Part shown: one piece after another, positions 1-7,491 of the stretch
Layout of the letters: the number at the start of each line of letters is the position of its first letter
Position numbering within the stretch: the first letter of the stretch is position 1
Assembly: GCA_018666155.1 (NCBI GenBank)
Contig: JABJAH010000037.1
Coordinates: forward strand, 1 to 64,000
DNA: 64,000 bases
Reading direction: 5' to 3'
Origin: Rhodospirillaceae bacterium
GTDB taxonomy: Bacteria > Pseudomonadota > Alphaproteobacteria > Rhodospirillales > Rhodospirillaceae
The notes under the pieces: generated by a model
What the model saw: the letters and a program-made list of their open reading frames with translations, nothing else
The model's database searches: none
Told to the model about the DNA's origin: nothing
Made by a program: the position numbers and the translations under genes

Positions 1-705
1 GCGGGGATCGAGGGACCAAAAGATATTCTGACGGGCATGTATGGCTATCTCGTCCTCATGGAGGGTGACTACGATCTGGAACCGGCGTGGTCAGAGTGGG
101 GAAAGATTTTTCGCCTGTGTGAAGTTGGCCACAAGCCATTTCCGTCGGGTCGACTGACTCACTACGCGGTTGATGCTTTGCAGCAGATGGTTAAGGCGCA
201 CGGCTTCTCAGCGGCGGATGTCGTTGGTGTAAAATGCGAGGTGCCACCCCTGACCATGCGCCTGGTTGGGCGGCCGGATATTCCCGACCCTCAACCCAAC
301 TATGCGAAGCTATGTCTCGGCTATGTCTGCGCTACGACATTGCTCAACGGCACCATAAACCAGCACGATTTTGCGCCGGACGCGCTCGGACGCGCCAACG
401 TTCATGATTTGGCGCAGCGGGTCGAAGTGGTTGAAGACAGCAATCCCGACCTCAATGCGTTCGGCCCACAGACCATCACAGTCACCCTGAAGGACGGCAC
501 AGTGCATAACCTCACGGTGACCCACGCCATTGGCGACCCGCTCAATCCGCTGCCCCGAGACCGACAACTCGAAAAGTTCTGGTCGTGCTGGGCGGCGGCG
601 AAATCCGATATGCCGCGCGAGCGTGGCGACGCCCTGATCGGGCTGATTGACCGGCTCGATACCCTGGACGACACGGCTTCACTCCTGGACCACATCTGCC
701 CTTAA
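1..705 (+). CDS. MmgE/PrpD family protein, C-terminal part (5' end outside window)
   Basis: The frame is open from base 1, so the gene starts upstream; 234 residues are visible. The segment around HKPFPSGRLTHYAVDAL matches the conserved stretch in the second half of the MmgE/PrpD family (2-methylcitrate dehydratase, cis-aconitate decarboxylase and relatives), where a Lys-Pro-x-Pro turn is followed by a helix beginning near a His. The tail with the basic RELEKFW-like helix and the small C-terminal helical pair also fit. Many family members are not citrate-cycle enzymes but act on other hydroxy or carboxylic acids, so the substrate is unknown. The nearby isocitrate-lyase-family gene at 3340 could belong to the same degradation route, but that is inference. 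Family call is firm; function is not. Confidence 0.8.
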   Translation, partial: AGIEGPKDILTGMYGYLVLMEGDYDLEPAWSEWGKIFRLCEVGHKPFPSGRLTHYAVDALQQMVKAHGFSAADVVGVKCEVPPLTMRLVGRPDIPDPQPNYAKLCLGYVCATTLLNGTINQHDFAPDALGRANVHDLAQRVEVVEDSNPDLNAFGPQTITVTLKDGTVHNLTVTHAIGDPLNPLPRDRQLEKFWSCWAAAKSDMPRERGDALIGLIDRLDTLDDTASLLDHICP

Positions 706-762
706 ACCCTCGTCGCGCCGGATTGGCTTGATGAAAGTCAATGCACGGGCAGCCGTATTCCT

Positions 763-791
763 TTGAATTGGGGTACCGGCCCGGCGATACT
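763..791 (+). promoter_or_regulatory. Candidate sigma-70-type promoter for the methyltransferase gene
   Basis: TTGAAT at 763–768 and GATACT at 786–791 are separated by 17 bases, about 100 bases before the chosen start at 890. Seen by eye only; no transcription start is known. Confidence 0.35.
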
Positions 792-889
792 CTGACCAAC
801 AGATGATCGCCATATGCGGAGGACTCGCCTCCTCCACAGACCCCGATAAGGTGCGGCCTCATCACGAAACGCTCGCAGTGGAGACTTCC

Positions 890-2020
890 ATGACCCCTCT
901 TTCGAACCATGACATGCTGGCAGGACGCATTCACGATGAAGAATCGCGACAGTCCTTCGTCAATGACTTTCGCGTCCACCTAGCCGGCCAGGTTTTCCCC
1001 GGTAACTTTCCGACCTACTACAACCGGGTGCTCCCTCAGTTCATTAAGGATAAAGGGCGCGAACCTGAGACTCGTCATGAAGTCCGACGGGTCATGACCC
1101 ATGATCCCTACTATTCCTTCTGGAGCGCTATGCAGCGCAACAGCCAGGAAATGATCTGGGATTCGGTAATCGATTCCGTTGAACGGCAGCTACCGGAGCT
1201 GATCGACAAATCTCGCAAGGCTGGCGACAAAGGGTCACTGACACTCGATCCCGATCTGGAAATACCGAAGTATCACGTTGCGGCCGATATTCACCTGCAA
1301 CCAGGGGCCTATCACTCTGACCAGATTGAAGACGACGTCGCTGCCGGTGCGATGTACGACTTGGGCACATATATTTATTCCATGGGTGGCCTCGGCACTG
1401 GCAACAATGCCCTGGGGCAGATCACGCACGGCTTCTACAAAAACGAGTTTCCCGACGCCAAACCGACGCGCGTTCTCGATATGGGCTGCACCATTGGCGG
1501 ATCCATTACGTACTGGGCGCAACAGATGCCCGACACCGAGTGTCACGCCATTGATGTCGGCGCGCCCGTGCTTCGTTACGGCCATGCACGTGCGGAAGCC
1601 TTAGGGGCTGCGGTTCATTTCAGCCAACAGAATGCGGAAAAAACCAACTTCGAAGACGGGAGCTTCGACGTGGTGATGTCACACATTCTGCTCCACGAAA
1701 CATCGCGCACCGCCATTCAGAATGTATTCGACGAGTCCTATCGCCTCCTGAAACCGGGCGGCGTGATGATGCATATGGATCTACCGCAAGCCCATGGACA
1801 GGCGCCTCTGGAAGGGTTCTTGTTCGAATGGGAAATTTACAACAACAACGAGCATTTCTTTGCCCAGCTGCGCGACATGGACATGGTTGAGCTATGCCGG
1901 AAGGCCGGCTTTAAGGATGAGAACATCCATCCAAAATCTGCCGGTTCGTTCTGGATGGAAGATCAAACCCCCTACGCTGATGATGGCTTCGAGTTCCCCA
2001 TCACGATCGGCATCAAATAG
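890..2020 (+). CDS. Class I SAM-dependent methyltransferase
   Basis: The 376-residue protein has an N-terminal helical region of about 190 residues followed by a Rossmann methyltransferase domain. Motif I is VLDMGCTIGG (about residue 197), the acidic end of beta-2 is HAIDVG, and motif IV/post-IV is FDVVMSHILLHE followed by LLKPGGVMMHMD. The long N-terminal part is not one I can name. The ATG at 890 is chosen because GGAG lies 6 bases upstream; an in-frame ATG at 803 would add 29 residues with no ribosome site. The methyl acceptor is unknown. It stands between an MmgE/PrpD gene and a small unknown gene, in an accessory catabolic neighbourhood, so a small-molecule substrate is more likely than RNA or protein, but this is inference. 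Confidence 0.75.
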   Translation: MTPLSNHDMLAGRIHDEESRQSFVNDFRVHLAGQVFPGNFPTYYNRVLPQFIKDKGREPETRHEVRRVMTHDPYYSFWSAMQRNSQEMIWDSVIDSVERQLPELIDKSRKAGDKGSLTLDPDLEIPKYHVAADIHLQPGAYHSDQIEDDVAAGAMYDLGTYIYSMGGLGTGNNALGQITHGFYKNEFPDAKPTRVLDMGCTIGGSITYWAQQMPDTECHAIDVGAPVLRYGHARAEALGAAVHFSQQNAEKTNFEDGSFDVVMSHILLHETSRTAIQNVFDESYRLLKPGGVMMHMDLPQAHGQAPLEGFLFEWEIYNNNEHFFAQLRDMDMVELCRKAGFKDENIHPKSAGSFWMEDQTPYADDGFEFPITIGIK

Positions 2021-2064
2021 AACGTTTACCAAAATAATAATTTCGACGAAGGATGGGACACACC

Positions 2065-2412
2065 ATGGCCGACGATGACCAAAAGAAAATCAAACTGCCG
2101 CGCACAGCCAAAGGCAAGAAGCCGCAATACTTTGCCGACCCGACAGTCGACAAGCTGTTGTCGATGGTTTTAACGCTAATGGGTGAGTTATCCGTGACGC
2201 GTGATCGTCTCGATACGGTTGAGCGTCTGATCGAGAACAACGGTCTGTTCAAAGTCGACGACATCGAGCACTACGAAATCCCGGACGACGTCAACACCAT
2301 CCGCACCGAACGTCGCGGCGCCTATATCGCCCGCGTTCTCAAAACCGTGCAAGACGAGTTGGACTCGCTTCAACAAAAAGGCGACGGCAAGAACACCGAG
2401 CTCGAAGACTAG
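2065..2412 (+). CDS. Small hypothetical protein, charged, probably coiled-coil
   Basis: The 115-residue protein is not recognised. It begins with a Lys-rich stretch (DDDQKKIKLPRTAKGKKP), then a region with heptad-like spacing (VDKLLSMVLTLMGELSVTRDRLDTVERLIE) that should form a helix or coiled coil, then an acidic section and a second helical stretch ending in a charged tail. There is no signal peptide or membrane segment. ATG 2065 is preferred because GAAGGA lies about 11 bases upstream; the ATG at 2053 overlaps that site. It follows the methyltransferase by 44 bases and could be co-transcribed with it. Function unknown. Confidence 0.65.
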   Translation: MADDDQKKIKLPRTAKGKKPQYFADPTVDKLLSMVLTLMGELSVTRDRLDTVERLIENNGLFKVDDIEHYEIPDDVNTIRTERRGAYIARVLKTVQDELDSLQQKGDGKNTELED

Positions 2413-2431
2413 CCGGGACGACGCTCAGCGC

Positions 2432-2457
2432 CCTCTGCCTTGAAACCAAGGCAGAGG
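2432..2457. terminator. Perfect 11-bp hairpin between convergent genes
   Basis: CCTCTGCCTTG at 2432–2442 pairs exactly with CAAGGCAGAGG at 2447–2457 around a four-base AAAC loop. It lies 20 bases after the stop of the 115-residue gene and 35 bases beyond the stop of the minus-strand 29-residue ORF, as expected for a shared terminator. No strong T tract follows on either strand, so intrinsic termination may be weak. Confidence 0.5.
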
Positions 2458-2492
2458 CATCTTGCTACATAGCAACGCGGTAGTTTGAGCGT

Positions 2493-2582
2493 TTAGAGCC
2501 CGAGAACCGTCAAACCAATCTGCGACGCGATAGCGCCAGCAGGGTAAGAAAGGGATAGGGCGAGAGCATAATATTTAGCCAT
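2493..2582 (-). CDS. 29-residue hydrophobic small protein
   Basis: This ORF reads ATG GCT AAA TAT TAT and continues for 29 codons to TAA. It is preceded by GGAGG (2588–2592 on the + strand) with 5 bases of spacing, one of the best ribosome sites in the window. The peptide starts MAKYYALALSLSY and ends SQIGLTVLGL; apart from one Lys near the N-terminus it has no charged residue and could form a single membrane helix. A perfect hairpin at 2432–2457 sits just past its stop. About 290 bases upstream carry no other gene and contain several short inverted repeats (see the entry for 2583–2876). I know no family for it. Coding is supported by the ribosome site, the composition and the position; conservation is untested. 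Confidence 0.5.
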   Translation of the reverse strand: MAKYYALALSLSYPAGAIASQIGLTVLGL

Positions 2583-2876
2583 TTTAGCCTCCGGATTACA
2601 CAGGGCGCATAAAGCGCCGGGATACGGTGGCAAGGCCGAGCAGTCCATGAGGACTAAGCGTGCAGGTCAAGACGGCGACACTTGAGACCTCTCTGGATCG
2701 CCCGACCTTACCAACTACTAACGACAAAGGGTCAGAGTGGGTTGCAAGAAAATTTAACTAGAGAATCGGCGCTTTTCCTGGGATAGCTCCAGACCGCAGA
2801 CACTGAGCCATCTTGCCGTTGGAAGACGCCACCGCTATACGATGCCACCAGCCAAAAACCATCAGGATCGCGACAC
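2583..2876. other. Non-coding gap with inverted repeats, possible leader of the 29-residue ORF
   Basis: No ORF of note is seen. Read on the minus strand it holds small stems: GGCGC TTTAT GCGCC, AGTCC TCAT GGACT, and GGTC-TC-AAG pairing with CTTGACC across a loop, all between the 29-residue ORF and about position 2720. This could be a structured 5' leader or a small RNA. The promoter of the plus-strand thioesterase gene at 2877 must also lie here, but no clear one is visible. Confidence 0.3.
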
Positions 2877-3320
2877 ATGACCCAGCGCGGCGAACCCCGC
2901 TCCGCCTACAAGCACTTTCTCAAAATTCCAACGCGATGGATGGACAACGACGTTTATCAGCACGTCAACAACGTCGTGTATTACTCGTTCTTTGACACCA
3001 TCATTAACGAGTATTTGATTCGCGAAGGCGGGCTGGATTTTGAGCACGGTGATATTGTCGGCCTCGCCATCGAAACCCATTGCGCTTTTCACAAGCCAAT
3101 TCAGTTTCCCCAAGTGATTGACGCCGGCCTGCGCGTCGGAAAACTCGGCAATTCGTCGGTGCGTTATGAGGTTGGGCTGTTCATCGAAGACGATGAGGAC
3201 TGCGCCGCCAATGGGCATTTCGTCCATGTCTTTGTCCAGCGCCCTGAAAACAAACCAACCCCCATCCCGCCCGATCTGCGCGCCTGTATGGAACGCCTCG
3301 TAACAGACACCGCCTCTTAG
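2877..3320 (+). CDS. Hot-dog fold acyl-CoA thioesterase (YbgC/4HBT family)
   Basis: The 147-residue protein has the 4-hydroxybenzoyl-CoA thioesterase signature near its N-terminus: RWMDNDVYQHVNNVVYYSFFDT, where the Asp at the D-x-D-x-x-x-HVNN site is the usual catalytic residue. The following strands (CAFHKPIQFP, DAGLRVGKLGNSSVRYEVGLF) fit the hot-dog sheet, and the length is typical of the family. Such enzymes hydrolyse acyl-CoA thioesters in the cytoplasm; the acyl group here is unknown. It is followed 19 bases later by the isocitrate-lyase-family gene and then a glutathione transferase, suggesting one catabolic transcription unit. The ribosome site before the ATG is weak. Confidence 0.85.
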   Translation: MTQRGEPRSAYKHFLKIPTRWMDNDVYQHVNNVVYYSFFDTIINEYLIREGGLDFEHGDIVGLAIETHCAFHKPIQFPQVIDAGLRVGKLGNSSVRYEVGLFIEDDEDCAANGHFVHVFVQRPENKPTPIPPDLRACMERLVTDTAS

Positions 3321-3339
3321 GGGCCAATGGAGACAACCA

Positions 3340-4209
3340 ATGAGCCACCCCCAACGTAAGAAACTTCGTGAGCTAATCGCTGCCCCCGGCATGATTGTCG
3401 CACCGGGTGCTGGAACACCGCTGGATCTCAAGTTGATTGAGCAAGCTGGCTTTGATGTCGGATACATGACCGGATACGGCAACGCCTGTGTCCGTTACGG
3501 TGTGCCAGACGTTGGTTTGATCGGCTATGGCGAACTTGAAGACACCGTCCGGGCCATGCGCCAAGTCACAGAGATTCCCCTGATTGTGGATTGTGATACG
3601 GGCTACGGCGATATTGCCAACGTCAAACGCACCGTCGAAGGCATGGAAGCCCTCGGGGCAGCTGGGGTTCAATTTGAAGATCAGATTTGGCCTAAAAAAT
3701 GCGGCCACATGGCTGGAAAATTTGTTGAGCCGAGAGATGTTGCCCAGCGCAAGGTCAAAGCGGCCGTGGCCTCTCGGACTGACCCGGACCTTCTCATTAT
3801 TGCGCGCACGGACTCCCGTGGCCCTCACGGCATGGATGAAGCAATGGATCGAGCCAAGATGTTCATGGACGCCGGCGCTGACATGATTTTCTTTGACGGA
3901 CCGAAATCTCTCGAAGAGCTCCATCAGATTTGTGACGCGGACATCGGTCCACAGATGGCCAACATGAGTGAAACGGGCCTGACACCGATCCTGTCCGCCA
4001 AAGAGCTCGAAGAAATTGGGTTCAAACTGACCATCTGGCCCTCAACCACGTCTCGCATCGCCGTTCGTCAGGTTTCGGAATTCCTCGCTCACCTGAAAGA
4101 GACCGGCGACTCCCGCCCCTGGTTGGATAAAATGGCATCCCTAGAAGAAACCAACACCAAACTTGGTCTGAATGACGTCAAAGCGTTTGAAGACATCGTC
4201 AACGGTTAG
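3340..4209 (+). CDS. Isocitrate lyase/PEP mutase family protein (methylisocitrate-lyase-like)
   Basis: The 289-residue TIM-barrel protein has the family hallmarks: the Mg-binding DCDTGYGD near residue 85, QFEDQIWPKKCGHMAG with the catalytic-loop Cys near residue 120 (KKCGH, the form found in 2-methylisocitrate lyases and oxaloacetate decarboxylase relatives), and ARTDSRGPHGMDEA. The enzyme would cleave or form a C–C bond next to a carboxylate. Whether it is a 2-methylisocitrate lyase, a dimethylmalate lyase or another member cannot be decided by eye. With an MmgE/PrpD gene 2.6 kb upstream a methylcitrate-type route is possible, but no methylcitrate synthase is seen. GGAG lies 7–8 bases before the start. 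Confidence 0.85.
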   Translation: MSHPQRKKLRELIAAPGMIVAPGAGTPLDLKLIEQAGFDVGYMTGYGNACVRYGVPDVGLIGYGELEDTVRAMRQVTEIPLIVDCDTGYGDIANVKRTVEGMEALGAAGVQFEDQIWPKKCGHMAGKFVEPRDVAQRKVKAAVASRTDPDLLIIARTDSRGPHGMDEAMDRAKMFMDAGADMIFFDGPKSLEELHQICDADIGPQMANMSETGLTPILSAKELEEIGFKLTIWPSTTSRIAVRQVSEFLAHLKETGDSRPWLDKMASLEETNTKLGLNDVKAFEDIVNG

Positions 4210-4240
4210 AACGTCCGCCACATAGAGGAGCGCGTCAGTC

Positions 4241-4885
4241 ATGTTGAAAATTTGGGGCAGAGCCAATTCAATAAACGTCCAAAAAGTCATGTGGGTGGTC
4301 GGTGAACTCGACCTGGACTACGAACGCATTGATGTCGGCGGAAAATATGGCGGGATGGATTCGCCGGAACTTTTGGCGCGCAATCCACACGGTCTCATCC
4401 CCGTCATCGAAGACAACAGCGCGACGGTTTGGGAAAGTCACGCCATTGTTCGCTACCTCGCCGCTCAGTATGGCGATGGCTCGCTCTGGCCATCATACCC
4501 CGCAGCGCGGTCGACAGCCGACATGTGGATGGAATGGGCACAAACAGTTCTGCAACATGGCTTTATTCAGCTGTTTTGGAACCTGTACCGCACACCGGTA
4601 GAACATCACGATCACGCGCTGCTGGCCGACCTGACAGCGAAGTGCGCGGATAATTTCACACAGTTGAATCGGGTGTTGGGTAAACAACCGTTTATCACAG
4701 GAGATCAGCTCACCTACGGCGACATTCCGATCGCGACACAGTTTTATCGCTATTTCACGCTGGATATTGAACGACCGTCCGTACCCAATGTTGAAGCCTG
4801 GTATGAGCGCCTGACCAAGAACGCGGCCTACGCCGAGCACGTCATGGTTCCTTATGAAGACCTGCGCGCGACAATTGTCCCCTAA
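4241..4885 (+). CDS. Glutathione S-transferase family protein
   Basis: The 214-residue protein has the two-domain glutathione transferase layout. The N-terminal thioredoxin-like part contains SINVQKVMWVVGELDLDYERIDVGG, NPHGLIPVIED with the cis-Pro, and the glutathione-binding ESHAIVRYLA at about residue 65. The C-terminal helical domain contains the N-capping box TYGDIPIAT near residue 165. Cytosolic enzymes of this class conjugate glutathione to electrophiles or act as isomerases or dehalogenases. It lies 31 bases after the lyase-family gene with GAGGAG upstream of its ATG, so it is probably in the same operon and may deal with a reactive intermediate. The substrate is not predictable. Confidence 0.85.
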   Translation: MLKIWGRANSINVQKVMWVVGELDLDYERIDVGGKYGGMDSPELLARNPHGLIPVIEDNSATVWESHAIVRYLAAQYGDGSLWPSYPAARSTADMWMEWAQTVLQHGFIQLFWNLYRTPVEHHDHALLADLTAKCADNFTQLNRVLGKQPFITGDQLTYGDIPIATQFYRYFTLDIERPSVPNVEAWYERLTKNAAYAEHVMVPYEDLRATIVP

Positions 4886-4958
4886 GGCCTTCTCTTTGCC
4901 TCCGAGCCGTTCCCCGGTAGAGTCGTCATAGCGATATGACCTTACGGAGTTTGCGAGT

Positions 4959-6158
4959 ATGGCCCCGGACGCAAGCCGCGACGCTTCCACAGTAACAATT
5001 GATGACCTTATCGAGCGGGCGCGCGCCATCGGCCCGACGCTCGCGGATCGGCGCGCCAAAACCCACGACCTGCGGCGTATACCCGATGAAACCATTGCCG
5101 ACTTAGTTGGCGCGGGCCTGCTCAAAGGATGTCAGCCCGCTCGGGTTGGTGGATATGAACTGCCGTTCGGCGCGCAGACGTCCGCTGGCGCTGAGATTGG
5201 CAAGCATTGCGGGTCGTCGGCCTGGATCGTTTCGGTCTGCGGTACCCATCACTGGATGCTCGGTAAGTTTAACGCGGTGGCTCAGGACGACGTTTGGGGC
5301 AAGAACCCAGACGCCATTTCAGCCTCGGCCTTCGCCTCAGCCCACCAAACCACGGAGCGAGTAGAGGGCGGCTTTAAAATTTCAGGCCGCTGGATGTTTT
5401 CGAGCGGTATTCACGCCTGCGATTGGTGCATCGTCATCGGCCGTATCATGCACGAAGGCCGACCACCGGAAATGTGGTTCATGCTGGTACCGAGGGAAGA
5501 CTACGAAATTCAAGACAACTGGCGCACGGTTGGGCTACGCGGAACCGGAAGCAACGATTTAGTAATCGAAGAAGCCTTCGTGCCAGATCACAGAGTCATT
5601 GGTCACGCCGAGATCAATGGTCTCGATACGCCGGGGACAGAGGGCAACCCCAACAGCGTTTATCGTATGCCAATGAATGGTGTGATCAATTACTGCGTCT
5701 CCGCCCCCGCGCTTGGACTCGCCGAAGGGGCGATCGAAAGTTTTTCTGCCGACATGGCCCCGCGCACGGATATTTTTGCCCAGAAAATTTCAAACAATGC
5801 GACGCTGCAGTTGCGCACGTCTGAGTCATCCGCCGAAATTGATTGCGCCCGCCTGCTCTACGAGAACGATATGGCCCGCATTCGCAACTCGGTCGAAGGT
5901 GGCCCGCCACTAGAGTTGGACGAACTGGCGCGCTTCAAACGCAATGCATCGTATATCGGACAATTGTCCAAGCGCTCGACCGGCCGCCTGGCCGAAGCCA
6001 TGGGCGCACGCGGATTAGCCGACGATAATTTTGTCCACAAAGCCCATGCCGATATCGGCGCCGCCTGTTCTCATATTTCCATGGTGTGGGACACCTGTGC
6101 ATTGCCCTACGGCATGGCCAAGCTCGGTGTGCTGACAGAGGCCTCGCTAGGACCATAA
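4959..6158 (+). CDS. Acyl-CoA dehydrogenase-fold flavin-dependent monooxygenase, copy 1
   Basis: This 399-residue protein belongs to the acyl-CoA dehydrogenase-like hydroxylases (HsaA, DszC and HpaB-type C2 components). The N-terminal helical domain ends in HCGSSAWIVSVCGTHHW. A middle beta domain follows (GRWMFSSGIHACDW, then GLRGTGSNDLVIEEAFVPDH), then a C-terminal helical bundle. The catalytic Glu region of true dehydrogenases is not recognisable. Family members use reduced flavin from a separate reductase to hydroxylate aromatic or sterol-like substrates; no reductase gene is present here. GGAG sits 9 bases before the ATG. It is the first of three tandem paralogues, all starting MAPD, and the most divergent of them by eye (HTDVAMEL of copies 2 and 3 is QTSAGAEI here). 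Confidence 0.85.
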   Translation: MAPDASRDASTVTIDDLIERARAIGPTLADRRAKTHDLRRIPDETIADLVGAGLLKGCQPARVGGYELPFGAQTSAGAEIGKHCGSSAWIVSVCGTHHWMLGKFNAVAQDDVWGKNPDAISASAFASAHQTTERVEGGFKISGRWMFSSGIHACDWCIVIGRIMHEGRPPEMWFMLVPREDYEIQDNWRTVGLRGTGSNDLVIEEAFVPDHRVIGHAEINGLDTPGTEGNPNSVYRMPMNGVINYCVSAPALGLAEGAIESFSADMAPRTDIFAQKISNNATLQLRTSESSAEIDCARLLYENDMARIRNSVEGGPPLELDELARFKRNASYIGQLSKRSTGRLAEAMGARGLADDNFVHKAHADIGAACSHISMVWDTCALPYGMAKLGVLTEASLGP

Positions 6159-6246
6159 CGCCAAAAGTTGCCCTGCCCCGGGAATCCCGCTAAATCCGAG
6201 GCATCACCGTTTGACCCAGTTCACAATAACGAAAGAGCCGCTGATC

Positions 6247-7488
6247 ATGGCCCCCGATACCGCCGTACAAAACAATGCCACCGCCGACAGCGCACCCGTT
6301 ACAGAGCTTGTCGCCCGCGCAGCCGCACTGGGCCCAACGATCTTCGAACGCCGCAAGGAAACGGCCGAAAACAGATCTGTACCTGAGGCAAGCATCGCAG
6401 ACCTAGTGGAGTCGAAGGTCCTCAGGGCCTGTATGCCGAAGCGGTTTGGTGGCTACGAACTCCCTTTTGGCGCGCACACCGACGTTGCCATGGAACTGGC
6501 CAAGCATTGTGGCTCAACTGGATGGGTTTCCGGAATTATCGGCAGCCACAACTGGTGGCTTGGCAAGTACGAACCCGATGCTCAACACGAAGTGTGGGGG
6601 GACAATCCCGACGCTTTGGTTGGTGCGGCATTCGCGTCACAGCCCGGCTCCGGCGGCAAACCGGCTAAAGGCGGGATTACGGTCTCGGGCACATGGATGT
6701 ATTGCTCCGGCATTGCCCATTGCGATTGGGTGTCGCTGATGACTCCCGTTTTTGATGGCGACGGACCGCCAGACCTGAACATGGTGCTGCTCAAAAAGGG
6801 TGAGTACAAAATTGACGATGTTTGGTTCTCACCGGGTATGCGCGGGACCGGATCAAACAACGTTGTGGTCGAAGACCTGTTTGTCCCGGCTCACCGAGTG
6901 ACGCGGGTTGCGGAACTGAACAGCAAAGATTCACCGGGCTGCAAACTCAACACGAGCGCCGTTTACAAGTTGCCAATGCTTGACGTCTTTGGCTATTCGG
7001 TAGCGATCCCGACACTAGGCTGTGCCATAGGAACGCTAGACCATTTCCTCAACGGCATGCGGGGCCGCACGGGCCAGGACAAATCCAAGGTCGCTGAACT
7101 GCAAAGCCTGCAATTGCGTGCTGCAGAGTCGTCCGCTGAGATCGATGCAGCGTTGGCAATTTACCGCGGCGACTTGGCGCATATGTGGGCGGCGGCGGAC
7201 GAAGACCGCAACCTCCGTCCGGATGAGCTTCTAAAGTTCAAACGCAACTGCGCCTATGTGGCCACACTCTCCAAACGCGCCGCCTCTCGCGTCATTGAGT
7301 CCATGGGTGCTGGCGGCATGACCGACAGTAATCCAGCGCACACGTCGTTCTCCGATACATTGGCTGGGGCTGCCCATGGCGCCCTATCCTGGGACAGGAA
7401 CGCAACGTTCTGGGGTAAGCAATTGTTTGGCCTGAACGATGGCCAGACCGACCTCGACCGCAGAACCGCAGCAGCCGCGAAAGATTAG
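6247..7488 (+). CDS. Acyl-CoA dehydrogenase-fold flavin-dependent monooxygenase, copy 2
   Basis: The second tandem paralogue, 413 residues from ATG 6247. That start is chosen because it gives MAPD like its two neighbours and has a GAAAGAG element about 9 bases upstream; an ATG at 6211 would add 12 residues. Landmarks are THCGSTGW-type HCGSTGWVSGIIGSHNWW, the middle-domain GTWMYCSGIAHCDWV, and GMRGTGSNNVVVEDLFVPAHR. It resembles copy 3 more than copy 1. The role is probably hydroxylation of an organic substrate with flavin supplied from elsewhere. Whether the copies are separate enzymes or subunits of one oligomer cannot be told. Confidence 0.85.
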   Translation: MAPDTAVQNNATADSAPVTELVARAAALGPTIFERRKETAENRSVPEASIADLVESKVLRACMPKRFGGYELPFGAHTDVAMELAKHCGSTGWVSGIIGSHNWWLGKYEPDAQHEVWGDNPDALVGAAFASQPGSGGKPAKGGITVSGTWMYCSGIAHCDWVSLMTPVFDGDGPPDLNMVLLKKGEYKIDDVWFSPGMRGTGSNNVVVEDLFVPAHRVTRVAELNSKDSPGCKLNTSAVYKLPMLDVFGYSVAIPTLGCAIGTLDHFLNGMRGRTGQDKSKVAELQSLQLRAAESSAEIDAALAIYRGDLAHMWAAADEDRNLRPDELLKFKRNCAYVATLSKRAASRVIESMGAGGMTDSNPAHTSFSDTLAGAAHGALSWDRNATFWGKQLFGLNDGQTDLDRRTAAAAKD

Positions 7489-7491
7489 ACC

